From assembly GCF_028748185.1 (NCBI RefSeq), contig NZ_CP118164.1, positions 4,737,814 through 4,801,813 on the forward strand: DNA of 64,000 nucleotides. Direction: 5' to 3'. Shown in pieces: positions 44,365 through 52,917 of the stretch. Made by a program: the position numbers and the translations under genes. Numbering within the stretch: position 1 is the stretch's first letter; the number at the start of each line of letters is the position of its first letter. Source of the stretch: Bremerella sp. P1 (GTDB taxonomy: Bacteria; Planctomycetota; Planctomycetia; Pirellulales; Pirellulaceae). Below the pieces are notes generated by a model. It was given only the letters and a program-made list of their open reading frames with translations, was not told where the DNA came from and did not search any database.

Positions 44365-46299
44365 TTAGAACGACCAGATGCGCGGAATCAAGACGATCGC
44401 CGTAACGGCAATCAGGATGGCCAGGGGAATACCTGACTTGAGGTAGTCGCGCGGTGTGTAACCGCCGGGGCCCATCACCATGAGATTGGTTTGATACCCA
44501 ATCGGAGTAAGGAACGCCATCGACGCTCCGATGGCAATAGCCATGATGAATGGTCGTGGGCTCATGTCGCCTTGCTGGGCAATGGCTACCGCGATGGGTA
44601 GTAGCAGAGCAGCGACGGCCGTGTTGGTGATCGTTTCGGTAAAGACGACCGTCAATAGATAGATGACGATCAGTAGGATGAACGGATTGGTACCGACAGC
44701 GGCGACCAGGCCTTCTGCAATCATCTGAGCCGCACCACTTTCCCAAAGTGCATTTCCCAAACCCAACGCTGCGGCAATCGTCACAATCACCTGCAGGTCG
44801 AGCGCACTGCGTGCTTCGGAGGCGGAAAGACATTGGGTTAGGATCATGAGAGCGGCAACGGTCAAGGCAGCGATCGCAGGACTGCTCAAACCGCCCGCAA
44901 ATCCCAACCCAGAAAAGACCGACGTGAGACACAGCCATAGAATCAACAAGATCATCAGCCCACCGGAGATGAGGGCTCGATCGTGACGGCGCGGCTCGGC
45001 ATCGTCGACACTGCTGACCAGGTAGAAGTCGCGATTGTTTCGATGCTGGGCAATGAAGTCCGTGCGAGTTTGCAGCAGCAGCGTATCGCCTACTTCGAGT
45101 TCGATATTACCAATCTTGTTCGGCAAACGCTGTCCGTTGCGATGCACGGCGACAACGGCTGCGTTATAGAGCTGGCGGAAATTGGCCTTCCGAACCGTCG
45201 TGCCGATCAAGGGTGATGAAGGACTGAGGACGACCTCGGTCAGGTGACGCTGGACGCGCGACTGCGGATGAAACTCGTAGGTACGGTCTGCTGCGGGAAT
45301 CAGCCCGGGTATTTTCTCGAGGTCGACAATCGTATTGACCAGCCCAGTAAACACGAGTCGGTCCCCTGCGCGGACGAAGTCGCGAGGTGTGACCGGCGTG
45401 ATGATGTCGCCATCGCGGTCGATTTCGATCAGAAAGAGTCCGTGTAGATTACGAAGGCCGGCGGCTTCAACGGTTCGATTAATCAACGGGCAGTCGGGCT
45501 GGACCATCATCTCGACGAGATACTCACGCTGCTGGTCTCCGAGCAGTTCCATTATGTCTCGTTTGCCAGGCAGAAACCGTTGCCCAAGGATCAGCATGTA
45601 CACGCTGCCAATCAGGGCACAAGGAATACCGATCCAACTGATTTCAAAGAAGCCCATCGGTTGAACGTTGGGGAGTATCTTTTGGCGGCTGACCAGGCTC
45701 GCTTCCAGGCCGGGAAGTTCATCCGGAGTTGCCACCGCGATCTTGGCCTCGAGTTCGTTAATTTCATTCTCAACAATCGCAACACTGTCGCGCAGCTTTT
45801 CATTTACGACCAATGTCGTGCTCGTACCGATGAGCGTGCAGACACCTCCTAGAATGGTCAGGTAACTCAGCGGAAGCAGCAGTTTGGAAGGGGACAGATT
45901 CCTTTGGCGGCACCAGTCCAGGATGACCGGCATCATCATGGCGACCAGGGCCGTATTCAGTACGAACGCGGTCGAAATAACGATCGGACCTGTAAGCCGG
46001 AGCAGGGCAGAGCGTTCGTTGGTCGCGCGTCCCAGGATTTTGGCGCCGATCCAATCAAGCACGCCGGTCTTTCGAAGTCCCGCCGAGACCACCAACAGAC
46101 CGCTGATGGCAAGCACGGCCCGGCTGGCAAAGCCGCTGATGGCTGTCTGAGGGGAAATTACTCCGAATAGCGTTACGAAACAGAGAGCCAAAAGGAACAA
46201 CAAATCGACTGGGACACGTCGCGCAAATTGGATTCCCAGAAATACCGCCACGGTGGTGGCGATGGCAATCCAGGGATGGGCGGCTTGCAGGAATTCCAT
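44365..46299 (-). CDS. SLC13/DASS-type transporter with two RCK_C domains
   Basis: A 644-residue membrane protein. The N-terminal helices (VPVDLLFLLALCFVTLFGVI, VLNTALVAMMMPVILDW and the helix-hairpin LGGVCTLIGTSTTLVVNEKL, with the SNT-like motif) and the C-terminal half (ITNTAVAALLLPIAVAIA, FLTPIGYQTNLMVMGPGGY) match DASS carriers for sulfate or dicarboxylates. Two RCK_C (TrkA-C) domains are inserted at about residues 260-320 and 345-405 (VRAGDRLVFTG; LEVGDTLLLQT), as in the YbiR/SAC1-like subgroup. The substrate is probably an anion such as sulfate, coupled to Na+ or H+. No partner gene is adjacent. Confidence 0.9.
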   Translation of the reverse strand: MEFLQAAHPWIAIATTVAVFLGIQFARRVPVDLLFLLALCFVTLFGVISPQTAISGFASRAVLAISGLLVVSAGLRKTGVLDWIGAKILGRATNERSALLRLTGPIVISTAFVLNTALVAMMMPVILDWCRQRNLSPSKLLLPLSYLTILGGVCTLIGTSTTLVVNEKLRDSVAIVENEINELEAKIAVATPDELPGLEASLVSRQKILPNVQPMGFFEISWIGIPCALIGSVYMLILGQRFLPGKRDIMELLGDQQREYLVEMMVQPDCPLINRTVEAAGLRNLHGLFLIEIDRDGDIITPVTPRDFVRAGDRLVFTGLVNTIVDLEKIPGLIPAADRTYEFHPQSRVQRHLTEVVLSPSSPLIGTTVRKANFRQLYNAAVVAVHRNGQRLPNKIGNIELEVGDTLLLQTRTDFIAQHRNNRDFYLVSSVDDAEPRRHDRALISGGLMILLILWLCLTSVFSGLGFAGGLSSPAIAALTVAALMILTQCLSASEARSALDLQVIVTIAAALGLGNALWESGAAQMIAEGLVAAVGTNPFILLIVIYLLTVVFTETITNTAVAALLLPIAVAIAQQGDMSPRPFIMAIAIGASMAFLTPIGYQTNLMVMGPGGYTPRDYLKSGIPLAILIAVTAIVLIPRIWSF

Positions 46300-46534
46300 G
46301 TCGGCGAGTTGTTGTTCGGACGCTAACCGTCCATCAAAGGGGTGAAGTGAGTGCGATTTGTTATTGTCGGGAGGAACCCGCCGGGCGGTAGTGGGGCTTC
46401 TTTAGGTTTTTTCGACCAAGGAGGGGGAGCATCCCCTGTGAAAAAAGGTGCGGAATGTGACGGCACTCGGTTTATTCAAAGTTCCTGACTTATCTAATGG
46501 GCCTAATGGGTTCATTTTGAATTCGTCGATACCC

Positions 46535-46550
46535 TAGTTTAGCTAAACTA
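46535..46550. promoter_or_regulatory. Perfect 16-bp palindrome upstream of the 46630 gene
   Basis: TAGTTTAGCTAAACTA is its own reverse complement. It lies 80 bp before the start codon. The 9-mer AGCTAAACT from its right half occurs again at 47661-47669, upstream of the vWA gene. This could be an operator shared by the two genes; the sequence alone does not show which protein binds. Confidence 0.4.
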
Positions 46551-46629
46551 CCCACCAAATACGCGAGGCAAGGATTGCCTGACTTTGCTAATCGCGTTCT
46601 TTCAAAATACTCTGGGAGGATACAGAGAC

Positions 46630-47514
46630 ATGACTTGCCGCATTTTCGCCGGATTGGCCGTTCTATTCTTATTGGGATTTTGTGCGGGCTCCGAGGCGAG
46701 AGCTGACCATTGCGTCGATGCAAAGAACGTTGTCAGCGTTCAGCTTACCCCTGAGTTTCATCCCGAAGTGGAGTTTCGCATCGCGGAAGCTCTCAAGCGA
46801 CCGCCGATTGACTGGAGTGTAGCGCGCGATCATACGTTCGCGGAAAAGTCTGAGCCCGTTAATCAGGGAGAACTCGCGGTCGAAATGATCTCGCAGTGGG
46901 AATCCCTCCTGGCCAACCCGATCTATGCCGATTTTCAGGACTCAATCGACGCTCACTTGCGATCGATCATTAAAGCCGAATTCGCGGCACAAAAGGTAAG
47001 CGAACAGCCTCAGGCTGCGTCGATTGTTTCCATGGACGGGGAGTTGGCCGTGGAACAAGAGATCCAATGGGATGACTTGCCGCAAGTTAATACTGGCGAA
47101 GATGTTATGGCTTTGATCGCGTCGGATGAATCCGAGTTTCCCCTCGATCCTTACGGTTACGATGAGTACAATAACTACTTCGAGCCAGAAATCTATGACT
47201 GGTTCGTGTTCGTAACTGACGACCTGACAGTTGTTTACGTTTACGAAAACAGCGACATTCTTCCCAATAAAGTCGATCCTGTCCTGTTGGCCGAAGAGAA
47301 TGCCCAACCGGTTGTCCCCGAAGCATTCCAAGTCTTTGTGCGGGAACAAGTTCGAGTGATCGCATCTGGCGAGATCGCCTTGGCTGACGTGGTATCGACC
47401 TTCCAGCAGCATTGGGCTGCCATCACCGAGCCGGTCACGATTGCTTCTCTCCGCAAAACGGAGCTTCTACCGGCGCATCGGGTCTCGCAGCTGCAAGATT
47501 TGCTGCGATTTTAG
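46630..47514 (+). CDS. Exported protein of unknown function
   Basis: A 294-residue protein with signal peptide 1-25 (TCRIFAGLAVLFLLGFCAGSEARA). The mature part is acidic and helix-rich, and I recognise no family. A central Asp/Tyr-rich stretch (EFPLDPYGYDEYNNYFEPEIYDW) is followed by a soluble domain (FVTDDLTVVYVYENSD). ATG 46630, after GGGAGGA. It is followed by a hairpin and, 360 bp on, by the large vWA gene; the shared upstream sequence AGCTAAACT suggests but does not prove coregulation. Confidence 0.65.
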   Translation: MTCRIFAGLAVLFLLGFCAGSEARADHCVDAKNVVSVQLTPEFHPEVEFRIAEALKRPPIDWSVARDHTFAEKSEPVNQGELAVEMISQWESLLANPIYADFQDSIDAHLRSIIKAEFAAQKVSEQPQAASIVSMDGELAVEQEIQWDDLPQVNTGEDVMALIASDESEFPLDPYGYDEYNNYFEPEIYDWFVFVTDDLTVVYVYENSDILPNKVDPVLLAEENAQPVVPEAFQVFVREQVRVIASGEIALADVVSTFQQHWAAITEPVTIASLRKTELLPAHRVSQLQDLLRF

Positions 47515-47550
47515 TAAGTCAATTGCTGAAAGTAGTTTATGTTGTAGTAT

Positions 47551-47574
47551 GCAAGGGAGTTAATGCTCCCTTGC
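47551..47574 (+). terminator. Hairpin after the 46630 gene
   Basis: GCAAGGGAG (47551-47559) pairs perfectly with CTCCCTTGC (47566-47574), loop TTAATG. No long T-run follows. It is 36 bp past the stop. Confidence 0.65.
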
Positions 47575-47877
47575 TGCCGTTTCCGGCACAGTAATTTACC
47601 CCAATATGGGGATGCCTGCAGGAACGACCCGTTTCATCTATTTTCCCAAAATGTTAATCCAGCTAAACTTAAGCGGATTCGCTGTTTTTTGGTGGCGGTA
47701 TTTGCAGGCGGGAAATAGAATTAGGGTTCAGACTGGGCCATAATCCTTGCGCCAACGCTATTTCAGGATAGATTTGGCTGACGGGATACCCGTTTAGATC
47801 CAGCTGACCTGCGGCCATTTCGGAACAGAGTCGCTACGAACAACACTTCTCACCATTTCTTTTTTGGAGTTTCGACT
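47575..47877. other. Upstream region of the vWA gene
   Basis: 303 bp with no gene. AGCTAAACT at 47661-47669 repeats part of the 46535 palindrome. The ribosome site of 47878 is likely GGAG within CTTTTTTGGAGTTTCGACT. Confidence 0.35.
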
Positions 47878-50800
47878 ATGCCTAAGCGTGAGCACTTCGA
47901 GCAGTGTCTCTCGGCATTTTTGGCAATCGGGCTAGCCGTACTGATGGTGGCTCCCGCCGCGGCGGAAGATGCCACCCGTGTCGCAACCTATCAGCAAGCT
48001 GCTGGGCCCCGCTACTTCGCCATGAGTGTGTCTTTGGACGAGAAGCCCGAAGCCAGCCCATCCGAAGTTGTGGTGATGGTTGACACTTCTGCCAGCCAGG
48101 CAGGTATTTACCGAACCGATTCGATCGCCACGGCCAAGGCCTTGATGGCTGCCCTGCCATCGGATTGCCGCGTTCAACTATTCGCTGGCGATATCATGGC
48201 TGTCCCGATGACGACGACCTTCGTTTCGCCGCAAGGTAGCGAAATCTCGGAAGCGTTTGCCAAGTTGGAGAAGCGTGCTCCCCTCGGCGCAACGGACCTC
48301 GCATCGCTAGTTGAAGACGCCGTTTCGGTCTTCACGAAGTCAGGCAAACTAAACCGTTCGATCGTCTACATCGGCGATGGCAATAGCAAAGCGAATTTCC
48401 TTTCGCCAACCGAGTTTGAAGAAGTCGTCGCAACGCTTCGTGATAGCAAAGTGGCTTTCAACTCGCTGGCTATCGGACCAGAACGTAACATCGAAATCTT
48501 GGCGACCTTGGCAAATCATGCCGGCGGTATCGTCGAAGTCGACAATCGTGAAGTGCCAGCCGAAGGCGCCGGCGTGAAATTGGCTGCTGCCGCCACGACT
48601 CGCGTGATTTGGCCGGCCTCGGCTAAGTTCTCGGCCAATGTCGTGGAAGTCTTTCCCAAGCAATTCCCGCCGCTGCGTGCGGACCGCGATTCGATCGTCA
48701 TTGGTGTGCTCGACACCGATGGCGAAGTGAGCGTGGCAGTCAAAGGTAGTGGTGCTTTCGCACGTACCTGGGCTGCCGAACCTGAGGCTACCAACGATGA
48801 TCAAGCCTACTTGCCACAACTGATTGAGGTGGCTCGTAAGGACGATGGGCTGAACTTGCCAACGGTTGGTTCGGCTGGTCTTCGTGAAACGGCCAGCGTG
48901 TTGATGGCTTCCGCCGAACAATACGCAAAGTTGGCAAATCAAGCTCTGGCTGCCGGCGACAAAGTGGGAGCTGCCCGCCTGGCGAAAGCCGCACTGGAAA
49001 TCGATCCAGGGCATCCACGAGCTCAAGCCGTCGCCAAGGCTGCTGCTAAAGCCGAGGAAGAATCGAAAACCGAGGAGAAGGCTCCCGTTGATCGCGGTGC
49101 CTCGACCGGTCGCAATCCGTTTCAATTTGTCGCTTTCCAGAACGATGGTTCCGGCGACTCGGCCGCACCTCTGACGCTCGGCGAAGATGACGGTCAATTC
49201 CTGAACGAAGTCGACCTGAACACGATCCGCAATGCTCGTATCATCGAAGCGGAAGTCACCAATCGTTTGGCCGCCGCTCGTGGTCAAATGAGCACCGACC
49301 CTGAGGGAACTCGCGACGCTTTGAAGCTACTGCTTGACAATGTCGAACGTGCTCCTGATCTCAGTGCCGATGTTCGTGCCCGTCTGCGTAATCAAATCAT
49401 TGCCGCAATTCGTGAGTCGTCTGCTCGTGCAGTGGAAGTGGAAGCACGTCGTGCCGAAGCAGCGGAACGAGAAGCGATCGCACGCGAACGGATCGCCCTG
49501 ACCGAACAACTTCTTCGCGATGAAGAACGAGCTCGTGTCATCATGGAAATGTTCGATGCGTTGATGGACGAAGGCAAATACACCGAAGCACTGGTAAGTG
49601 CTCAAGAAGTCCGAGCGATGGATCCTTACAACCAGGCGGCTGTCGCCGGTGTGGAAATTGCGGACATTGTTGGCAACTATCGGTCGATGATGGCCCTGAA
49701 AGAGCTTCGCTATCAGCGAATGGTCGACACGCTCTTTGAAGTCGAAAAATCGCACGTTGCATTCCCAGACGAACCGCCGATCGTATACCCAGATGCTGAA
49801 TTCTGGGAAGAGATCTACTACCGCAAAGAGAAGTATGGTTCGGTCGACCTGGCTTCGACGGGAAGTGCCGAACAAAAGATCTTCCAGCAGTTGGAAGCTG
49901 AAACCAAGATCCAGTTCATCGATACGCCGCTTGAAGAAGTGGTCGGTTATCTGAAGCAGTTGCACGGTATCGAAATTCAGATCGATAACCGAGCACTGGA
50001 AGACGTCGGTCTTTCCACCGATACGCCAGTGACCCGCAACATCGAAGGTATCTCGCTTCGCTCCGCTCTGCGACTGATGCTGAAAGAACTGGACCTGACC
50101 TACATCGTTGCTAACGAAGTGCTGATGATTACCACTCCGGAAGAAGCCGAAAGCGAACTGATCACGAAAGTGTATCCAGTGGCTGACCTCGTGCTGCCTG
50201 TTTCGGCTCAGATCGGAACGCTCGGTGGCGGTGGTCAAGGCGTCAACGGCGGTGGTGCCCTGGGTAACCAAGGTGCTGGCGGTTTCGGTGGCGGTGGCCA
50301 AGGTTTCAACAACGGTGGTGGCGTGTTTGCCGTGGCTGACGAAAAAGCCGTCTCGAAGGTTGAAGACGTTAAGGCCGTCAAAGAAGCAGCTGCTGATGTT
50401 TCGGCCAAGCCAGCTGAAGCTGAAGAAGAAGCTTTCATCCTCAAGGTCAACGAAGGCGAGACTCGTCTTCAGGCTTGGGAACGAGCTTTTGACTCGGAAG
50501 TGACGATTCCTGCAATCGCCGTGCGAAGCGAAGTTCGTCGAGCGATGGCCTCGAAACGTTACAGCGACGTTACCGGAATCATTCAGCTCGCCTTGCGTGA
50601 TGGTCAGCTTCAGCCTTGGATGTACGAGGCAATGGCCCTGGCAATGCAACTGGATCACGCTCCGAAGCAAGATATCGAACGTGCTCTGATGAGTGCTATC
50701 GATTTCTCGAGCGGTCCTAACCACATGCTTGTCGTCGCTTCTTTGATGTCGCGATTGGACTTGGATGCCCGAGCTTTGAAGCTCTACCAAGACGTGGCTC

Positions 50801-51795
50801 AAATGGAACCACTCCGGCCAGAGCCTTATTCCTGGGGCTTGAAAGCTGCCAAGCGTCTGGAAGATAACGAAGCAATTCGCTGGGCCTGCATTGGGATTCT
50901 CTCACAGGAATGGCCGAAGGAGCATCTTGATATCCGTCAGGAAGCTTTCAATACGGCCAAGGCACAACTTCAGCAGTTGCTTGCCAACAAGAAGAATGAT
51001 GTCGCTGAGAAGTTCAGCGAAAACATCCGAGAAGCACTGGTTCGCGATGCGATCGTGAAAGTGACCTGGTCGGGTGAATCCGATCTCGACTTGATCGTGG
51101 AAGAGCCTAGCGGCAGCGTCTGTTCGCAGCACAATCCGCGAACCATCTCGGGTGGTATCTTCCTCGGGGACGCCGTCTCGTCGCTGGCTGATGCTGGTAC
51201 GGATGGTGCCTACGAAGTCTATGTTGTCCCCAAGGGTTTCAAGGGTGACTACAAGATGCTGGTTCGTAAGATTTGGGGCGATGTGACTGCTGGTAAGATC
51301 ACCGTGGACGTGTTCACCAACTACGGTACGGAAGACCAACGCCACGAGCGTCAACAACTGGAGCTTGGCAAGGATGGTGCCCTCGTGACGTTCACGGTGC
51401 CGGAAGGCCGTCGTAAGGAGAGCCTGTCCGAGCAACAAGTCCAGGTCGCTGTGGAAACCCAAGCGGCAATGACTCGTGAGCTGGTCGCAGCCAAGCTGAA
51501 CAATGCTGCCGAAGGTTCAACCGCATCCGAAGAATATGTTGCTGATGTGAACGACGGATCGAACGATTTCGTTCGCCGCGTCCGTAATTCGGTTGGTTAT
51601 CGCCCGGTGATCACGACGCTTCCCGAAGGTACGAACTTCTCGGCATTCGCCGTGGTTTCGGCCGACCGTCGTTACGTGCGATTCAACGGTACGCCGTTGT
51701 TCTCGTCGATCGGTGAAGTGATCTCGTATACGTTCCAGGGTACGAACACCGGTGCGATGGGGAATACGGGCGGCAATACGGGCAACATCTTCTAA
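47878..51795 (+). CDS. Large exported protein with vWA, STN-like and YfaP-like domains
   Basis: A 1305-residue exported protein. Residues 1-29 are a signal peptide. A von Willebrand A domain (about 63-240) has an intact metal site: D69-T-S-A-S (DxSxS), the Thr of LGATDL and the Asp of IGDGNS. A TPR-like stretch follows (about 345-385), then a charged helix at 517-560 (AEREAIARERIALTEQLLRDEERAR). At 676-760 is a short secretin/TonB N-terminal (STN)-like domain (TKIQFIDTPLEEVVGYLKQL). A Gly-rich linker follows (about 782-818). Residues 1059-1190 resemble YfaP/DUF2135 (VTWSGESDLDLIVEEPSG). The C-terminus is Gly/Asn-rich. Codon use is biased to GAA, CGT and GGT, suggesting high expression. It may be a surface or envelope scaffold; function unknown. 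Confidence 0.8.
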   Translation: MPKREHFEQCLSAFLAIGLAVLMVAPAAAEDATRVATYQQAAGPRYFAMSVSLDEKPEASPSEVVVMVDTSASQAGIYRTDSIATAKALMAALPSDCRVQLFAGDIMAVPMTTTFVSPQGSEISEAFAKLEKRAPLGATDLASLVEDAVSVFTKSGKLNRSIVYIGDGNSKANFLSPTEFEEVVATLRDSKVAFNSLAIGPERNIEILATLANHAGGIVEVDNREVPAEGAGVKLAAAATTRVIWPASAKFSANVVEVFPKQFPPLRADRDSIVIGVLDTDGEVSVAVKGSGAFARTWAAEPEATNDDQAYLPQLIEVARKDDGLNLPTVGSAGLRETASVLMASAEQYAKLANQALAAGDKVGAARLAKAALEIDPGHPRAQAVAKAAAKAEEESKTEEKAPVDRGASTGRNPFQFVAFQNDGSGDSAAPLTLGEDDGQFLNEVDLNTIRNARIIEAEVTNRLAAARGQMSTDPEGTRDALKLLLDNVERAPDLSADVRARLRNQIIAAIRESSARAVEVEARRAEAAEREAIARERIALTEQLLRDEERARVIMEMFDALMDEGKYTEALVSAQEVRAMDPYNQAAVAGVEIADIVGNYRSMMALKELRYQRMVDTLFEVEKSHVAFPDEPPIVYPDAEFWEEIYYRKEKYGSVDLASTGSAEQKIFQQLEAETKIQFIDTPLEEVVGYLKQLHGIEIQIDNRALEDVGLSTDTPVTRNIEGISLRSALRLMLKELDLTYIVANEVLMITTPEEAESELITKVYPVADLVLPVSAQIGTLGGGGQGVNGGGALGNQGAGGFGGGGQGFNNGGGVFAVADEKAVSKVEDVKAVKEAAADVSAKPAEAEEEAFILKVNEGETRLQAWERAFDSEVTIPAIAVRSEVRRAMASKRYSDVTGIIQLALRDGQLQPWMYEAMALAMQLDHAPKQDIERALMSAIDFSSGPNHMLVVASLMSRLDLDARALKLYQDVAQMEPLRPEPYSWGLKAAKRLEDNEAIRWACIGILSQEWPKEHLDIRQEAFNTAKAQLQQLLANKKNDVAEKFSENIREALVRDAIVKVTWSGESDLDLIVEEPSGSVCSQHNPRTISGGIFLGDAVSSLADAGTDGAYEVYVVPKGFKGDYKMLVRKIWGDVTAGKITVDVFTNYGTEDQRHERQQLELGKDGALVTFTVPEGRRKESLSEQQVQVAVETQAAMTRELVAAKLNNAAEGSTASEEYVADVNDGSNDFVRRVRNSVGYRPVITTLPEGTNFSAFAVVSADRRYVRFNGTPLFSSIGEVISYTFQGTNTGAMGNTGGNTGNIF

Positions 51796-51809
51796 AGAAA
51801 TGCCCTACG

Positions 51810-51837
51810 GGTTCGGGGTAACGTGCCCGAACCTTTT
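51810..51837 (+). terminator. Terminator of the vWA gene
   Basis: GGTTCGGG (51810-51817) pairs perfectly with CCCGAACC (51826-51833), then TTTT. It is 14 bp past the stop. Confidence 0.85.
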
Positions 51838-51861
51838 GGTTGCTCTTCGTCAAAACGGTGA

Positions 51862-51876
51862 AGTCGACCGTCGACT
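51862..51876. promoter_or_regulatory. Near-perfect palindrome AGTCGAC-C-GTCGACT
   Basis: Arms AGTCGAC and GTCGACT with a 1-bp spacer, 2 bp past the tsaD stop. The 1-bp spacer rules out a hairpin; it may be a protein-binding site or chance. Confidence 0.25.
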
Positions 51877-51878
51877 AA

Positions 51879-52901
51879 TTAGTTACGAATCAAGCCGGGT
51901 ATCGCGTCGAGTGAGAGATCATCGACCTGCCCGGCTTTTATTTTTTCTATCGCGATCGCGCCCAGGACGGCGTTATCCGTGCACAGGTGCATCGGCGCGA
52001 TTAGCAGCTCTCCGCCGGCTGCCGAGACTTCTTCTTCCAGGGCAGCTCGGAATCGCTTATTGGCAGCCACGCCTCCGCCGACACAGATCCGCTGAATTCC
52101 CGTCGACTTCATTGCCTGCATCGTCTTCCCCACCAGGCAATCGACGACCGCCTGTTCGAAGCTGGCGGCAATATCGGCCTTACGTTGTTCGCCGATCTCC
52201 AACGATTTGAAGTCAACCGCTCCGGGGCCAGCAATTTCGTAGCGTACTGCCGTCTTTAGCCCACTGAAGCTGAAGTCGAGTCTGGACGAATCCTTGAGAA
52301 ACGGGCGGGGAAATGCGTAGGCGTTGGGGTCACCGTTCAAAGCGCACTTGGAAAGGGAGGGTCCACCTGGGTAAGGTAAACCAAGCATGGAAGCGACCTT
52401 GTCGAACGATTCGCCTGCAGCGTCGTCGATGGTGCCGCCAAGGGGCTGGAAGTCGAACGGACTCTTGCAGTGGTAGATCGTCGAGTGACCACCACTAATG
52501 ATCAGCCCGATGCAGGGAAAAATTGGCTTTTGGAAAGCAACCTGGCAAGCATAGATATGCCCCTGCAGGTGGTTAATGCCGATCAGCGGCTTGCCCAGTA
52601 GCCAAGCCAAGGTTTTAGCCGCGGTAACGCCTACGAGAAGCGAGCCTGCGAGCCCTGGCATGTTGGCGACGGCAATGGCATCGATATCCGTCAGCTCGAT
52701 ATCGGCTTTCCGAATTGCCTCGTCAATGACGGGCAAGCATCGTTCCAGATGGGCCCTGGCGGCGATCTCCGGAACGACACCGGCAAACCTCTGATGAAGC
52801 TCATCCTGCGAAGCTACGACCGAGGACAGGACCTGTAGATCGTCGGTGATAACGGCTGCGGCAGTCTCGTCGCAGGTCGATTCAATCGTCAGAATTTTCA
52901 T
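51879..52901 (-). CDS. tsaD: tRNA N6-adenosine threonylcarbamoyltransferase TsaD
   Basis: A 340-residue enzyme that, with TsaB/E, transfers the threonylcarbamoyl group to A37 of tRNAs reading ANN codons. ILTIESTCDETAAAVI at the start, the metal-binding INHLQGHIYA, GLIISGGHSTI and the C-terminal CVGGGVAANKRFRAAL are typical. The length is normal. It begins 16 bp downstream of the ctp gene on the same strand, and probably shares its transcript. Confidence 0.97.
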   Translation of the reverse strand: MKILTIESTCDETAAAVITDDLQVLSSVVASQDELHQRFAGVVPEIAARAHLERCLPVIDEAIRKADIELTDIDAIAVANMPGLAGSLLVGVTAAKTLAWLLGKPLIGINHLQGHIYACQVAFQKPIFPCIGLIISGGHSTIYHCKSPFDFQPLGGTIDDAAGESFDKVASMLGLPYPGGPSLSKCALNGDPNAYAFPRPFLKDSSRLDFSFSGLKTAVRYEIAGPGAVDFKSLEIGEQRKADIAASFEQAVVDCLVGKTMQAMKSTGIQRICVGGGVAANKRFRAALEEEVSAAGGELLIAPMHLCTDNAVLGAIAIEKIKAGQVDDLSLDAIPGLIRN

Positions 52902-52917
52902 CGCTTGGGCGTGCGGT

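Noticed and set aside
44006-44436. Short ORFs in the gap before the SLC13 gene
   Set aside because: No ribosome sites and no similarity; likely chance.
49327-50802. 491-codon minus-strand ORF inside the vWA gene
   Set aside because: Opposite strand of a clear gene with signal peptide and domains; product is low complexity with no recognisable fold.
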